A DNA stretch of 64,000 bases from Vicia villosa (GCF_029867415.1 NC_081185.1:122206920-122270919), one strand, 5' to 3'; shown: positions 1-10,670, counted from the first letter of the stretch. The notes: a model not told the origin generated them from the sequence alone. Made by a program: numbers and translations.

Positions 1-35
1 TATGGCTTAATTACTATTTAATCAATTATTCTAAC

Positions 36-36
<1 letters not shown>

Positions 37-71
<35 letters not shown>
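37..71. repeat. TTA trinucleotide microsatellite
   Basis: About eleven uninterrupted TTA units in an AT-rich spacer. The rest of positions 1-300 is AT-rich and shows no gene. Confidence 0.9.
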
Positions 72-73
<2 letters not shown>

Positions 74-309
74 ATCTCAATAATAATTCTTATTCCAATC
101 ATATTAAATCATCTAATCTTCTAATAAATCAAACCAAATAAATAATTACAACTAATGATATCTATTTGATTCCACCACTTCTAAATCAAAGGCGCTGTCC
201 TCTATTCTAAGTATACATACCCTCTGATACCACAATCATCATATAACATCAAGGAAAATTATCCAATAAATCAATAAAATATCAAAATAACACCAAATTA
301 TTGAATAAA

Positions 310-1620
310 AAAACGGGAGTTACAGTGACAACCATTGAAGAAGCTCATAACATCATCACCATGAGGATTGATGAACTTGTTGGCTCACTTTGAATTTTTG
401 AATTGGCTATTAGTGACAAGTTTGATAAAAAGAACAAAGGCATAGCCTTTGTATCCAGTACTAAAGATGAAATAGGTCAAGCTGATCTAGATATTGAGGA
501 AGGGCTGTCCAAAACAATTGTGTTACTTAGAAAGCAAATTAATAAAATTTTGAAGAGAATGGATAGAAAAGGAAGAACCGATGTCAAGAACATCTCATCA
601 ATTATAAAAAATAACAATGATTCTTATAATGATACCAGACTCGAAGATAAGTCCAATCAAAGCAAAGACATTTGATGTTATGAGTGTGAAGGATTTGTTC
701 ATATTATACCAGAATGTCCAACCCATCTCAAGAATATGAAAAAGAGATTAAATGTATCTTGGTCTGATGATGATGATGAGTCAGAAGATGAGTCAACTAT
801 TGAAATTGCCAAGCTTGTAATGGCCCTTCTGGCAAATGGGCAAATGAAGTAGAATTTTGTGATGAGAGTGATCTCTATAAAGACCTGAATGTGTCCTACA
901 AAGATACATGTGACAGGTGTGAAGAAAATATCAAGACAAAAGAAGAATAGAGAAATATCATTACTGATCTTGAGCTTGAAAATAAGGAACTTATGTGCAC
1001 GGTCTCTCATATACGAAAATAGGTAACTTTCTTAAATTCCAAGCTTGACAACTTGACAAACTTGTTGAAATGGATGAACAATGGAACTGAAATGGTACAC
1101 GAGGTTGAAGACACAAAAGTTAAAAATCACTTTGATATTCTACAAAAGAAAAAGTCTGCAAAAAAATCCCTTCCTGCTGAAAAGAAAAGAGTGATTAACA
1201 TGTCAAACCACATGTTTCAACATCTTGACAGACTCAATGAAGCTCCAAATTTCAACTCCTCAACTTGAAGATGTCATTATTGTGGTGAGTATGGTCACAT
1301 TTAGCCTTTTTGCTACAAATTTCTTGGAGATCAAAAGTCTCCAATTCATTATAGAGCTGGTCGAGTAACCAAAAAGAAAATCATCAAAGAAAGAGATGTC
1401 AACCTAATAGCTCATACCACCTTGAGAAAAAAAGAGAAGATTGATATTTTGACAGTGGATTGTCTAGACACATGACAGGAACTCGTAAATTACTGGTAGA
1501 TATCAAGTATCATCCCTCATGAGTTGTCAGATTTGGTGATGGGTTTAAGGGTGAAATCAAGGGAGTAGGAAAGTTGGTGTTTGATGGATCTCCATAGTTA
1601 GAAGATGTTCTTCTTGTAAT
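310..1620 (+). pseudogene. Decayed Ty1/copia gag-pol remnant, SIRE/Maximus-like
   Basis: Conceptual translation gives copia gag pieces broken by stops and frameshifts: a stretch beginning VTTIEEAH near 318, a first zinc knuckle beginning CYECEGF near 676, an acidic SWSDDDDESED stretch, a coiled-coil-like section at 1030-1268, a second knuckle beginning CHYCGEYGH near 1270, then the protease/pre-integrase motif YFDSGLSRHMTG near 1446. Knuckle and YFDSG..HMTG order fits SIRE/Maximus elements of legumes. Reverse transcriptase and integrase are absent; sequence jumps after about 1620 to a 3' LTR-like region. It is clearly non-functional. Lineage assignment is from family knowledge. Confidence 0.8.
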
Positions 1621-1832
1621 CTGTGATCATACTGACTTGCTCGTCTAGGTGCCTTGCATGTACACCCCATCCTCCTCATTATCAGCACCTTGTAGACGTC
1701 TCTGGCCCACTTTCTAATTCCAATCACCCTCCAGTTCGTCTTTGCAATTTGTTTTAAATTTACATGCTATCATGTAAATGTGATTTATCTCTAGGACTTA
1801 ACTGTGCTTTGATTGTTTTAGCAAAAATTTGC

Positions 1833-2810
1833 CAAAGGGGGAGATTATTAGTTCCATGATTTTAGTAATCGGCATAATTTTGCTAAAACATGGTTCTTAT
1901 ATGATGTTGAGCAAGATGTTGTAACATCTTGTCCTAGTGTCATAACAGGTTCAACAGTTATGTATTTTGACAAATATTCTGCCAAATGTTGTGACATCCT
2001 AACCCAGAATATTATGACAGTTCAGACTGTTTTTTATCCTTGAAAGATTTGATTGAAAAATATAAGAATCTGGTATATTCAGGTAATTATTACAGGCGCA
2101 GACAATCAAGGAAGATTTAGGGAAAATACATATTGGTCTCGGTTTTTAGAAAAAGAATCTTTCAGAATTCTTTTAAAAAATTAATATTTTATTTTATTTT
2201 ATTTGTTCCTAATATGTGTAAAAATCTCGTAGCTGTTTTCAAAAAAGAGAATAATGGATTTATTTTTAAGTCCAAGCCCATATTGAAATAGTCCATAAAA
2301 AGGAACTTGGGAAACCTTGTTTTGCAAGCATTTACATAAGGGAAACCGTGGGTGCAATAAGGGTTGCTATTTTGGGAGTTCTTCAAGTTCTTCGTGTGTT
2401 CTTTTCTTTTGTGTCACTCATGTATCTTCTGATACATTGAGGTGGACATGTGTTCTTACTCTCAAGGCTTTTAAGCAAGAGAGTTGAGTATTGTTCTTGA
2501 TCAAAGCTTTTAAGCAGGATCAAGTATAGTTCTTAGTTAGGGTGTTTAACTAAGTATTGTGTATTGGAAAGTGTAATATTTCTATCCGGGTTTCCTTGGT
2601 CACAGGGGGTGTGATTGTTTTATCACTGTGGTGATTGGAGGTGGTATGTCGGCTTCCTAGATTAGGTTGTTGCACTGAATTGGGTTAACAATTCATTATG
2701 TTATTTATCATTCTGCAATTTACTTTTAGTTTTGATAAGTATGCTGTAAGTCAGCAGATGTTATAGCATTTGTCTTGATATTGTGTGTTGTTGGGACATC
2801 TATCTTGACA
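1833..2810 (+). mobile_element. Polypurine tract and probable 3' LTR of the copia remnant
   Basis: A polypurine tract, CAAAGGGGGAGA (1833-1844), is followed by about 965 bp ending near ...CTTGACA at 2810. The tract sits in the position expected upstream of a 3' LTR, on the same strand as the gag remnant. No second LTR is in the window, so the right border is inferred from the TG..CA convention and is approximate. Positions 2811-3030 show nothing I recognise. Confidence 0.55.
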
Positions 2811-3029
2811 TCCGTTGTAAGTGCCCGAATTTCACCCTTGATTCATAAATTATAGTGACTTTAGGTTGCCAACTACAGTTTAGGCATCTTAGGATTTTAA
2901 TAACCAATTCCTCAATTTAATTTTTTTTCAAAGTTCTCATATGACTCACGATATAAGTAAATCGTGTTTGCATTTGATTTATGTTATCTTCATGTTTCAT
3001 CCAAAAAAGTTCATACTAATGAATTAATA

Positions 3030-3180
3030 TGTCCAACCTTACCCTCTTTACCTTAGTAGTTCCTTCACGGGTAATTTGCAGGATGTCCCACATTTCTTTT
3101 GCAGTCTCGTAGTGAGAAACTCGTTAAAATTTGGATAGAGAGTCGTGTTCAATCATTAATGCACTGTCATGATCGATTAT
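3030..3180 (-). pseudogene. Copia gag (UBN2-type) fragment
   Basis: The minus strand reads SHYETAKEMWDILQ followed by TREGTTKVKRVRL, the conserved core of the UBN2 domain of copia gag, next to a piece like ALMIEHDSLSKF. Only about 50 codons survive, with an internal stop. It is a relic from an element in the opposite orientation to the one at 310. Confidence 0.75.
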
Positions 3181-3200
3181 ATAATCAAATAGGCCTTTTC

Positions 3201-3290
3201 TAATCGATTGGCTTAAGGTCCCAATCGATTGGGTAGTTCACAAAAATCTTTCTAATAGATTATCTTAAGGTCCCAATTAAATCGGCATTT
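3201..3290. repeat. Paired CCAATCGATTGG-type palindromes
   Basis: Near-palindromes TAATCGATTGG and CCAATCGATTGG have ATCGAT cores at 3203 and 3224 (21 bp apart), with a spacer CTTAAGGTC. A decayed second pair (cores near 3255 and 3276, again 21 bp apart) has the same TCTTAAGGTCC spacer. The arrangement matches cassettes in the LTRs further along the window, so this is probably an old LTR fragment. Confidence 0.7.
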
Positions 3291-3388
3291 TAAAAATGCT
3301 TTTAAAAGGAAGTTGACAGTTTCCTAATCATTTGTTTCGGGCTTGAAAGCATTTTTAAGAGCTTTGATAGTTAAAAAATATGTTTTAA

Positions 3389-3431
3389 GTGTGTGTGTGT
3401 GTATGTGTGTGAGAGAGGGGGGGGGGGGAGA
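3389..3431. repeat. GT/GA/G simple repeat
   Basis: GT dinucleotides run into GA and then a pure G run (about 3417-3428). Simple-sequence tract with no coding content. Confidence 0.85.
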
Positions 3432-3529
3432 GTTGCCTTAGTATATTAGGAATTACTCCACTACTTTCATAAGAGAGTTGGAAAGTTATTACCATCGACT
3501 TCATCAGTCACTAGTGTTGTCATCATCTA

Positions 3530-4600
3530 AACTTTAGGAAGTTTCTCAGTGGGATCATCAACTTCATACCTAAACGCACGTAGATTCACACTTGGTTCTT
3601 TGTCTTTCTTGGATCTAGGGCTTCTAGAGGCATCTCACCCTTGATATCTGGAGCCGCCCGATGACTATATGGAGCTGCCTCAAACATATTTTTTAAAGTG
3701 GCCTTCTTGGATGAGGTGTTTAATCTAGTTATTGAGCTGGTAACAATATTTTGTATGGTGGCACTTAAACTTATGAAATTACACCACCTACTGGGTTCAT
3801 ATTCTATAATGAATCACTCGCGGGGCTAACGTAAATGTAATATCGTGTGTGGAAGACTTTGCACCATTCTTACTCATGACGAGTTTTTCAGGAGCGTGAA
3901 GTTATCCTTAGGCCTCCTGCTTCGCTTGAAGATCACCTTATCCTTGACAAGCAAAGTGTAATGGCTCATACGTGATTGCTGTGAAGAATCATAATTACTA
4001 AATATTCGCTCTTTAACAAACCTATCCTTTTTCTTTGTGTTGCTCTTATCGCCTTTATGTAGCATTCCACACACGTCACCCGTTATGCCATGGAAACAAC
4101 AAGTATTTGGGCGAGGGATTCATTAAAATGCCAGTCTCTTAGTCTGTTCTGGAAGGCTCATACAAACATCTCATAGTTCAGGTGGATGACCTTAATGATC
4201 ACCCACCTCATTCAACCAGGCAATATACTCTCAAGGATTCTAAAGGGCTTTAGCGAATATTAAATAGGCTAGCGGTCAACATTCTTCTATGTCTGATTGC
4301 TGAAAACTGGTGGAACAATTTCTTTACTAGGTCCCGGTAGTTGATGAGTGAGAGTTGTGGCTTGCTCGTGTACCATCTTAACATGGCATTCTTGAATATA
4401 CTAGAGACGAGTGTACATTTAAGAGAATCTGATGCTCCAATGCCACCCACATGTTAATGGAGGCAACATGTTCTTCGGGATCACTTCTTCCATCGAATTT
4501 CGCAAGTGATGGTGGCTTGAATCTTTCTAGTACAGGGGCTCCCCAAATCTCGTGGCCCATTTTGGGCGACATATGATTTGTAGTACAACTCATCCATTGG
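3530..4600 (-). pseudogene. Ty3/gypsy gag remnant, Tat-like
   Basis: Minus-strand pieces at 4593-4378 (FKPPSLAKFDGRSDPEEHVA) and 4450-4250 (LKCTLV...AMLRWY, then LVKKLFHQF and LFNIR) are the retrotransposon gag signature of non-chromodomain Ty3/gypsy elements: D-G-x-SDP-x-EH, LKC, RWY, F..QF. Lower-numbered bases to about 3530 read as broken C-terminal gag with many stops. No LTR or pol is attached. Tat/Ogre kinship is inferred from these motifs. Confidence 0.75.
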
Positions 4601-5240
4601 TAGTGTGTTTTGGCCCCTACATGTTATTCCTTCTTAAAACCCAATACAATTATAATAGTAAAAAACACAATCTTAAAATCTCAATCAAAATATCACACCA
4701 AAAGTCTAAGTAGAACAATAATACAACCAAATCAAATATCCCCTTATATAAAACTTGTCATTATCTCAACCTAAAACAAAAATAATAGATTCATTGTAAC
4801 CAAAATAAGATAATGGATTCATAATATATATATTTGTTAGATATAAGATTCTTTTTGCCCCATTTTATCAATTCTATGAAATTCTTTAACATCCAATTGA
4901 AGAAACCATAACAAAAATTGATTTCAACTTTTTAAATAAAATTAAATTGCTCTCTAAACATCTTTACACCAATCAATATTTCAAGTCTTTAAATTAGTAA
5001 ATATCTTAAAAAATACATAACAATAATTCTTTTAGTCAAAACAATTTATATAAAAAAAATTCGGAATTATATAAAAATTGCTCGGTCAAAATATTTATAA
5101 CAAACACATAAAAATATATTTTTTAACCTAATTTTGAATGTGAAGATTAGAACGAAAGAAAAGAATAGTCTAGAATCTAGACCGTAAAAATAAAATAAAA
5201 ATAAAATTTTCACACGCCATAAGGGTATGCATTGATTGGA
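4601..5240. other. AT-rich intergenic spacer upstream of eIF5
   Basis: I see no gene or repeat of known family here. The last ~100 bp probably hold the eIF5 proximal promoter. Confidence 0.6.
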
Positions 5241-5247
5241 GCGTGTG

Positions 5248-5257
5248 TATATATATT
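5248..5257 (+). promoter_or_regulatory. Candidate TATA box of eIF5
   Basis: TATATATATT about 110 bp before the predicted end of leader exon 1; transcription would begin roughly 25-35 bp downstream. It is placed by position and composition only. Confidence 0.45.
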
Positions 5258-5363
5258 CTGTTGTCTGTTGTTATGAGCCGCACCGCACATTCTAATCTCA
5301 AAACGCAAACACACTTTCGCTGCGCCTCCTATCGCCTCAACTATTTCTCAATCTCTTCTGCAG

Positions 5364-6389
5364 GTATCATATCAACGCCGCTAGGGTTTGCGTTCTCTCT
5401 CAAATCTCTCGTTATTATTATCATCATATTATTATCATATTCTGTTTACGTTGTTCGATTATTTATGTGTTTATCTCGATGAAAACCTAGATCGTTTAAT
5501 TTGATTCATGTTCTGGATATATTTGTTTTCGATTTTCGATTTGATTTTGTTTAATTGTTTGAAGCTTTTTGATTTAATCGTGATTGATTTCGATGAGATA
5601 TGATTGAGATCTGAATGTTTGACGGTTTTTATTTTGTGTTTAGCGATTTTCCGTTAATCTCGAGCAATTTGTAAATAGGTTTTTCATGATTTTTTTTTTG
5701 TTTTCGAATTCATTAGTTGATTTCTTATCATTGTTGATTGATTTGAATGTTATTTGTGTTTTGTATTTTGAATTTTATGGTGGAGAGTTTTTAGGGTTTG
5801 GTTGTATATGATATATGAATTCATAGGTTGGATTTAAATCTGTTGGAGGCGTTTGATATATGCTTTAATCTGGATTGATTTGTTTTTATGTTTTGGTTTT
5901 ATAAAATTAATTAGGTTTTAGGTTTTATACAGCTGTTATTTTGCAGAGGTGAATGAAATTCACTGATTTATGTGGCAGATCATTGCGTGTTCTGGTTTTG
6001 TAAGAATAATAATTAGGTTTTAGGTTTTATATAGCTGTTTTTTTGTGGAGATGAATGTAATTCTCTAATTTATGTGGCAGATCATTGTGTGTTGGTAAAT
6101 GTATGAAGCTGGGTTGTTGTTTTGTTTGATCTATTTGGGTATTTAATATGATATGCTTAGATTAATCAAGCTTATTTTGCAAGCTGCTTTTTGATGAAGA
6201 TTGTTATTTTTGGCTTCAGACTTTGGATTATTATGTTCTTCCTTGTTGTATTTAATAGTTGTTTGTGGCATGCTTATATAACTGTTTTGTTTCCTGGGTG
6301 TTTTATTCATGCATTAATTAATGTCTTGGTTAATATTGAATAGTTAACTGTTGTAACCGAAATTATGTAGTTTTTGGTTGTTGGCACAG
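5364..6389 (+). other. 5'-leader intron of eIF5
   Basis: The donor is CAG|GTATCA at 5361-5369 and the acceptor TTGGCACAG at 6381-6389, with T-rich, stop-filled sequence between. A long intron in the untranslated leader is common in highly expressed plant housekeeping genes and often raises expression. A second short leader intron (6424-6609, GAG|GTGAAG to TTTGCAG) is possible. Confidence 0.65.
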
Positions 6390-6450
6390 GATTCCTGCTA
6401 GTTCTGCGGTAGCAGATTCTGAGGTGAAGGTGCACGTTGAAGTTTTTTTC

Positions 6451-6642
6451 ATGTTTGAACAGGCAACCATCCATTTGGGAGCAATTGAGTTGCTTACAGA
6501 GTGTTTTACTTCTTCTAAGAAAAAGAACAAGCCTTTGCCGAGGAAAATCAGCTGTATGCATCGTGCCCCTTATCAGGAACATACTGAGCTCTGTTGTTTC
6601 TATTTGCAGCCTCCCGCAATCTCTGAAGGAGATTCTCTCTGA
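6451..6642 (+). other. Upstream ORF in the eIF5 leader (conditional)
   Basis: ATG at 6451 opens 63 codons (starting MFEQATIHL) and ends at TGA 6642, 75 bp before the eIF5 start. It exists in the mRNA only if the candidate intron 6424-6609 is retained, because its ATG lies inside it. It could repress eIF5 translation when retained. No protein homology recognised. Confidence 0.4.
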
Positions 6643-6717
6643 TCATTACCAGCAAATCTACATTGCTGGCTGTGATATTCAAACCTGTTTCTCTGCTATT
6701 CCGTCATTTGAGTCATC

Positions 6718-8025
6718 ATGGCCTTACAGAACATTGGTGCTGGCAACAGTGATGATGCCTTCTACAGGTACAAGATGCCTAGAATGATCACTAAAATTGA
6801 GGGCAGGGGTAATGGCATCAAGACAAACATTGTCAATATGGTGGATATTGCAAAAGCTTTAGCAAGGCCAGCCGCATACACAACTAAGTATTTTGGTTGT
6901 GAACTTGGAGCACAATCAAAATTCGATGAGAAAACTGGGACTTCTCATGTTAACGGGGCACATGATACCCCAAAACTTGCTGGTCTGCTCGAGAACTTCA
7001 TTAAGAAATATGTTCAATGTTACGGTTGTGGAAATCCTGAAACTGAGATTTTAATTACTAGAAATCAGATGATCCAGCTGAAATGTGCTGCTTGTGGCTT
7101 TGTGTCTGACGTGGATATGAGAGACAAGCTGACTACTTTCATCATTAAGAACCCACCAGAAACGAAGAAAGGTTCTAAAGACAAGAAGGCCATGAGGAGA
7201 GCTGAAAAGGAAAGACTGAAGGAAGGTGAAGCAGCTGATGAGGAGCTGAAAAAGCTGAAGAAAGAGATTGTCAAGAAGAAAGTAGCTCCTAAGGAAGGCA
7301 CCGCAAAATCTAGCTCTTCAAGAAAGAAAGGAAATGGCTCTGATGAAGATCATTCATCTCCTACTCGAAGCCCAACTGATGAGAAGGACGAGGCTGAAGA
7401 TGAGGATGATGTGCAGTGGCAAACAGACACATCACTGGAGGCTGCTCGGCAACGAATCCAAGAACAGCTAAGTGCCGTGACAGCTGATATGGTCATGCTC
7501 TCAACCAATGAAGCAGAGGAGAAAGCAGCCTCTAAGGTAAGTGACAAACCTAATAATGGCAACTCCATGAACTACAAGACTCTTGTTGCAGAAATCAAAG
7601 CTGATTTGAAGAAAGGTGTCAAGGCTAAAGACTTGGTGGCCCACTGGGCAACACTTCCTGTTTCTCCACAAGAAAAGATGAATGCTCTGTATGAAGCCCT
7701 ATTTGGGGACATTGAGAAAGGGTTTGGAAAAGAAGCACCTTACAAGAAGAGCTACCTTGTTGCTGCTGTTGCCGAGGAAGAGGGTATGCCGTTGTTGCTG
7801 CTGCGGGCAATTGAGGAATTTTCTTGCAAGTCCACTTCTGCACTTAAGGAAGTTGCACTGGTTGTGAAGGCTCTTTACGATGTTGATGTGTTGGAGGAAG
7901 AGCACATAATGAAGTGGTATCAAGAAGGGCTGAAAGGAGACAGTAAGAACTCTCAGATTTGGAAGAATATGAAGCCTTTCATTGAGTGGCTCCAGAGTGC
8001 AGAATCAGAGTCTGAGGAAGAATAG
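6718..8025 (+). CDS. EIF5: Eukaryotic translation initiation factor 5 (eIF5)
   Basis: 435-residue protein, intronless CDS, the usual plant eIF5 size. It is the GTPase-activating protein for eIF2 in the 43S pre-initiation complex in the cytosol, triggering GTP hydrolysis at start-codon recognition. The N-terminal eIF2B/eIF5 domain (about 1-140) begins MALQNIGAGNSDDAFYRYKMP; Arg17 lies where the catalytic arginine finger is known. A C4 zinc ribbon has Cys101/Cys104 and Cys123/Cys126. A lysine-rich, then acidic linker (about 150-250) precedes the W2/HEAT domain (about 280-430) and an acidic-aromatic tail ending SAESESEEE, which binds eIF2-beta and eIF1/eIF3. Start chosen as the first ATG giving the conserved N terminus. 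Leader intron(s) upstream. No lesions seen. Confidence 0.97.
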   Translation: MALQNIGAGNSDDAFYRYKMPRMITKIEGRGNGIKTNIVNMVDIAKALARPAAYTTKYFGCELGAQSKFDEKTGTSHVNGAHDTPKLAGLLENFIKKYVQCYGCGNPETEILITRNQMIQLKCAACGFVSDVDMRDKLTTFIIKNPPETKKGSKDKKAMRRAEKERLKEGEAADEELKKLKKEIVKKKVAPKEGTAKSSSSRKKGNGSDEDHSSPTRSPTDEKDEAEDEDDVQWQTDTSLEAARQRIQEQLSAVTADMVMLSTNEAEEKAASKVSDKPNNGNSMNYKTLVAEIKADLKKGVKAKDLVAHWATLPVSPQEKMNALYEALFGDIEKGFGKEAPYKKSYLVAAVAEEEGMPLLLLRAIEEFSCKSTSALKEVALVVKALYDVDVLEEEHIMKWYQEGLKGDSKNSQIWKNMKPFIEWLQSAESESEEE

Positions 8026-8077
8026 CGTGTTGGTGGGTTTGTTTCATCTGTGCTTTGATCGTTACTTTTAGTTTTTG

Positions 8078-8083
8078 AATAAA
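8078..8083 (+). terminator. Polyadenylation signal of eIF5
   Basis: Canonical AATAAA 53 bp after the stop codon, followed by T-rich sequence. Confidence 0.6.
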
Positions 8084-8425
8084 GGGCGAGGTTTTCCCCT
8101 AATGTTGTTGAGCTTTTGTTTTAAAACTTTAAATTGTGATGTTTGTCTTTTGTTTATGCCTCCTAAAGTTATGGTCCGAGACTATTTGAGCTTTGTTTTA
8201 AACATGGAATTCTGGTGTGTTTGTGTTTATTAAAACTCTTCCTGGTGTTATTATAACGTTATTTTATCTTAGTATGGTTTCTATTAGCTCTTACTACATT
8301 GCGAAGAGTTTATTTAACGCTGTGGTTCATGATACACCCCATTCGCTGGTCTTTGTTACTGTTCCAGTCTTATATCGATTTGTTTGTTTAGAAATTTCGG
8401 ACTATCGCGGCATCTATTCCATTTC

Positions 8426-9071
8426 AAAGGACGGAACTACATGGAAGAATGATTTGCTACAGAGCTTATATTGCTACATAACATCTAGATATGTGAGTAA
8501 GGATTCTCTCCATTTCTCAAAAGAAATGGAGGTGTCTATTATTATAATTTTCAAGAAAATAAAAGATATAAATGTACGTATTTTTAAAAGTGATGATATT
8601 AATTACACATTTATACACCAAAATCATAGTAATGGACACCTCTATTTCTTTTGAGAAATGGAGAGGATCCTTACTCGGACGACACACAACTGGGACTTCC
8701 TCACGTTGTTTTCAACATGTGATTGCAATTCCACTAGGGGATTATGTGATTGCAATTCCACTAGGGGATTATGATCATGTGTAGAAATATATAACGAGTA
8801 GTGTAAATATGATTAAGTATGTGCCCTAGTATCAATTGAGCAAAATCTAATATTCAATGCTGTAGACTTTGAAGATAACTTGATAGAAATGTTTAAGAAC
8901 CAATATTGAGTTGGTTAACCTGGTTTTGATGTTGCTGAGTATCTTTTTCCATAATATACACTAGTACAAACAAATATTCCACTGATTCCCTACACTAGCA
9001 ACTGATGCAATACATTTAAGAAGTCAAAATTTCATTTGCGCCAATGTATTTATCCAAAAGGCTCTAAAAAG
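8426..9071 (-). pseudogene. Duplicated last-exon fragment of the RING-CH gene
   Basis: Two blocks (8426-8490 and 8677-9071) match the 3' flank, last exon and intron 4 of the RING-CH gene (about 14749-14845 and 15003-15315), in the same orientation. The exon-5 equivalent is about 9001-8893, preceded by the same acceptor context (ATTGCATCAG). It carries an early TAG and a small insertion that breaks the frame, so it cannot encode the transmembrane helix of its parent. A 27-bp unit is tandemly doubled at 8717-8770, and a MITE sits at 8495-8676. Only the 3' end of the gene was copied. Confidence 0.85.
8495..8676. mobile_element. MITE with ~50-bp terminal inverted repeats
   Basis: GAGTAAGGATTCTCTCCATT at the left end reappears inverted at the right end, the match running on through CTCAAAAGAAAT.GAGGTGTC. 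The 182-bp element has an AT-rich centre and no coding capacity. The parental duplicate at 14.8 kb lacks it, showing that it inserted here after the duplication. No clear target duplication, so the superfamily is unassigned. Confidence 0.85.
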
Positions 9072-9127
9072 GGGTTGTTCGGGATGAGTCGAAACATGTG
9101 GCAAGCAACGACGGTTTGATCTTCGGT

Positions 9128-9233
9128 GATGGTTGAAAAAAATGGAGGTTGTACCTGCAAGGTGATGGTAGAAAAAAATGGAGGTTGTACCTGCAAGGTG
9201 ATGGTAGAAAAAAATGGAGGTTGTACCTGCAAG
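9128..9233. repeat. 36-bp tandem repeat, three copies
   Basis: Units begin at 9128, 9164 and 9200 (GATGGTAGAAAAAAATGGAG plus 16 bp) and are nearly identical. Thirty-six is a multiple of three, so a 12-residue repeat is open on both strands, but no gene context supports translation. Confidence 0.9.
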
Positions 9234-9303
9234 ATACTCCGATGTCAAAGTAAGAACAAAGGTACAACAGAAAGTATGAAGTTTTGGGTAAAATTGGAAT
9301 TAC

Positions 9304-9683
9304 TAGGGGTGTGCAAAATATTCGGATATTCAGATAAATTGAATGGTTATTAACCAGTTTAGTTATTAATGATTTGGTTATCCATTCATATAATCTGTAT
9401 ATAATTAAATGATTATTAACCGGTTAAATCATTTTGGATTCTGTTATAATCCGGTTACTATCCAAATTCAAATATTTTAATTATCAAAATAAATTATTTT
9501 TTTTGAAAAAGAAAATTTCGAAAAAAATAATTTTCAAAACTGGATTTAAAAAAAAAAAAACCGGTTATATAATCATAACCAAATTTATAACCGGTTATAT
9601 AACCAATTTTTATTAAAATGTGGTTATGGTTTTAAAATGATTATGGTTTGGTTTTTAAAAATAAGCAAACATGCATACCCCTA
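9304..9683. mobile_element. hAT-type MITE
   Basis: Ends TAGGGGTGTGCA and TGCATACCCCTA are near-perfect inverted repeats, flanked by GGAATTAC and GGGATTAC, an 8-bp target duplication with one mismatch. Eight-bp duplications and these termini are typical of hAT. The 380-bp body is AT-rich with repeated AACCGGTTAT words and no transposase. Confidence 0.85.
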
Positions 9684-9691
9684 GGGATTAC

Positions 9692-10458
9692 CTTGTCCTT
9701 TGGGTGTAGAGAGCTATTTATAATGTTCTCTTTGGTGTTGGACTATGTCGTCCAATATTTGTGGGCTCAGGCGTAATTTTAAGGTCCAAAACACAGGAAA
9801 CAGTTGATTAGGTCCTGGTTAGTCAAGCAAGAGGAATTAGCCGTTGGCAAGGACGAAAGTCCATCGTGCTCGACTAATCCTAGGTTGTGAGGGTTCCATT
9901 GATAAGTCGTGCCCGATCAACAGAGAGATTCGCCCTCTACCCGCTTAATGGATTGAATTAAAGCTTATTAGGTCTCGTCACACTCATGGATGGATGTGGC
10001 CAATTAAGATATTTGGGCCAGTCCAAAACAGCATCATTAGCTTTTAGGCCAAAAATACGAGTGGATGGTCAAAACTAAAAAGTTTTATAATGGAGATTAA
10101 TTTTCATGAAGGATTTAATTATAATTAAGTATTTTTAAAATATTAGATTTTATAATTTTTTTTATAATTGATACTTATTTTTTGTAAAATATTTTAAAGT
10201 TTACTTTTTAAATTATTAAATATTTTGAAAAAACTAATTTAAACTACAACTTAAATTATTATTTTTAGATTTTATCTTTGGAATAAAAATTAAAAAAAAC
10301 ATTAATTATTATTTTGGAATAAAAACTAAAATATTATTTTTTGAATTATTAATTAATTTCAACTATGATTATTTTTCAAAGAAAATGAGGATATATTTGG
10401 TGAACAATTGAAAATATTAATTAATTGGCTAAATTATAGTTTTAACCAGAGATGGATC
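9692..10458. other. Non-coding spacer with a decayed LTR-like stretch
   Basis: About 9740-10040 (words such as GTCGTGCCCGATCAAC and CATCGTGCTCGACTAATCC) has the look of a degraded retrotransposon LTR, but no partner LTR, PBS or coding region is present. From 10080 on it is AT-rich without recognisable content. Confidence 0.4.
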
Positions 10459-10648
10459 ATATGACCATATCAAGTGAGAGCATTTTTAAATGAGTGATGA
10501 TAGGAATAAATATCAATCTTTGGATTCACCAAGAGAGAGAAATTAATAGCCACGTTAATGTATTAATATTCTCTCTCTTGATAAATTCAATGGATATTTA
10601 TTCCTCTCACCTCTCATTTAAAAATACTCTCAGTTGATATGCTCATAT
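10459..10648. mobile_element. Palindromic MITE
   Basis: The two halves are inverted copies: CATATCAAGTGAGAGCATTT at the left matches the complement of the right end (AAATACTCTCAGTTGATATG), continuing through AATGAGTGATGATAGGAATA. It would fold into a long hairpin. Followed directly by a TA microsatellite, which hides any target duplication. Confidence 0.8.
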
Positions 10649-10670
10649 ATATATATATATATATATATAT
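10645..10670. repeat. TA microsatellite
   Basis: About 13 TA units at the right end of the palindromic MITE. Confidence 0.85.

Noticed and set aside
5243..5482. 79-codon frame at the eIF5 promoter
   Set aside because: Runs from the TATA region into the leader intron; shadow of leader sequence.
6437..6787. 116-codon frame overlapping the eIF5 start
   Set aside because: Opens with TTG, not ATG, and crosses the candidate leader intron acceptor; not a credible protein.
8217..8654. 145-codon open frame downstream of eIF5
   Set aside because: No recognisable domain, no in-frame ATG at its start, overlaps the RING-CH duplicate and a MITE; chance frame in low-complexity sequence.
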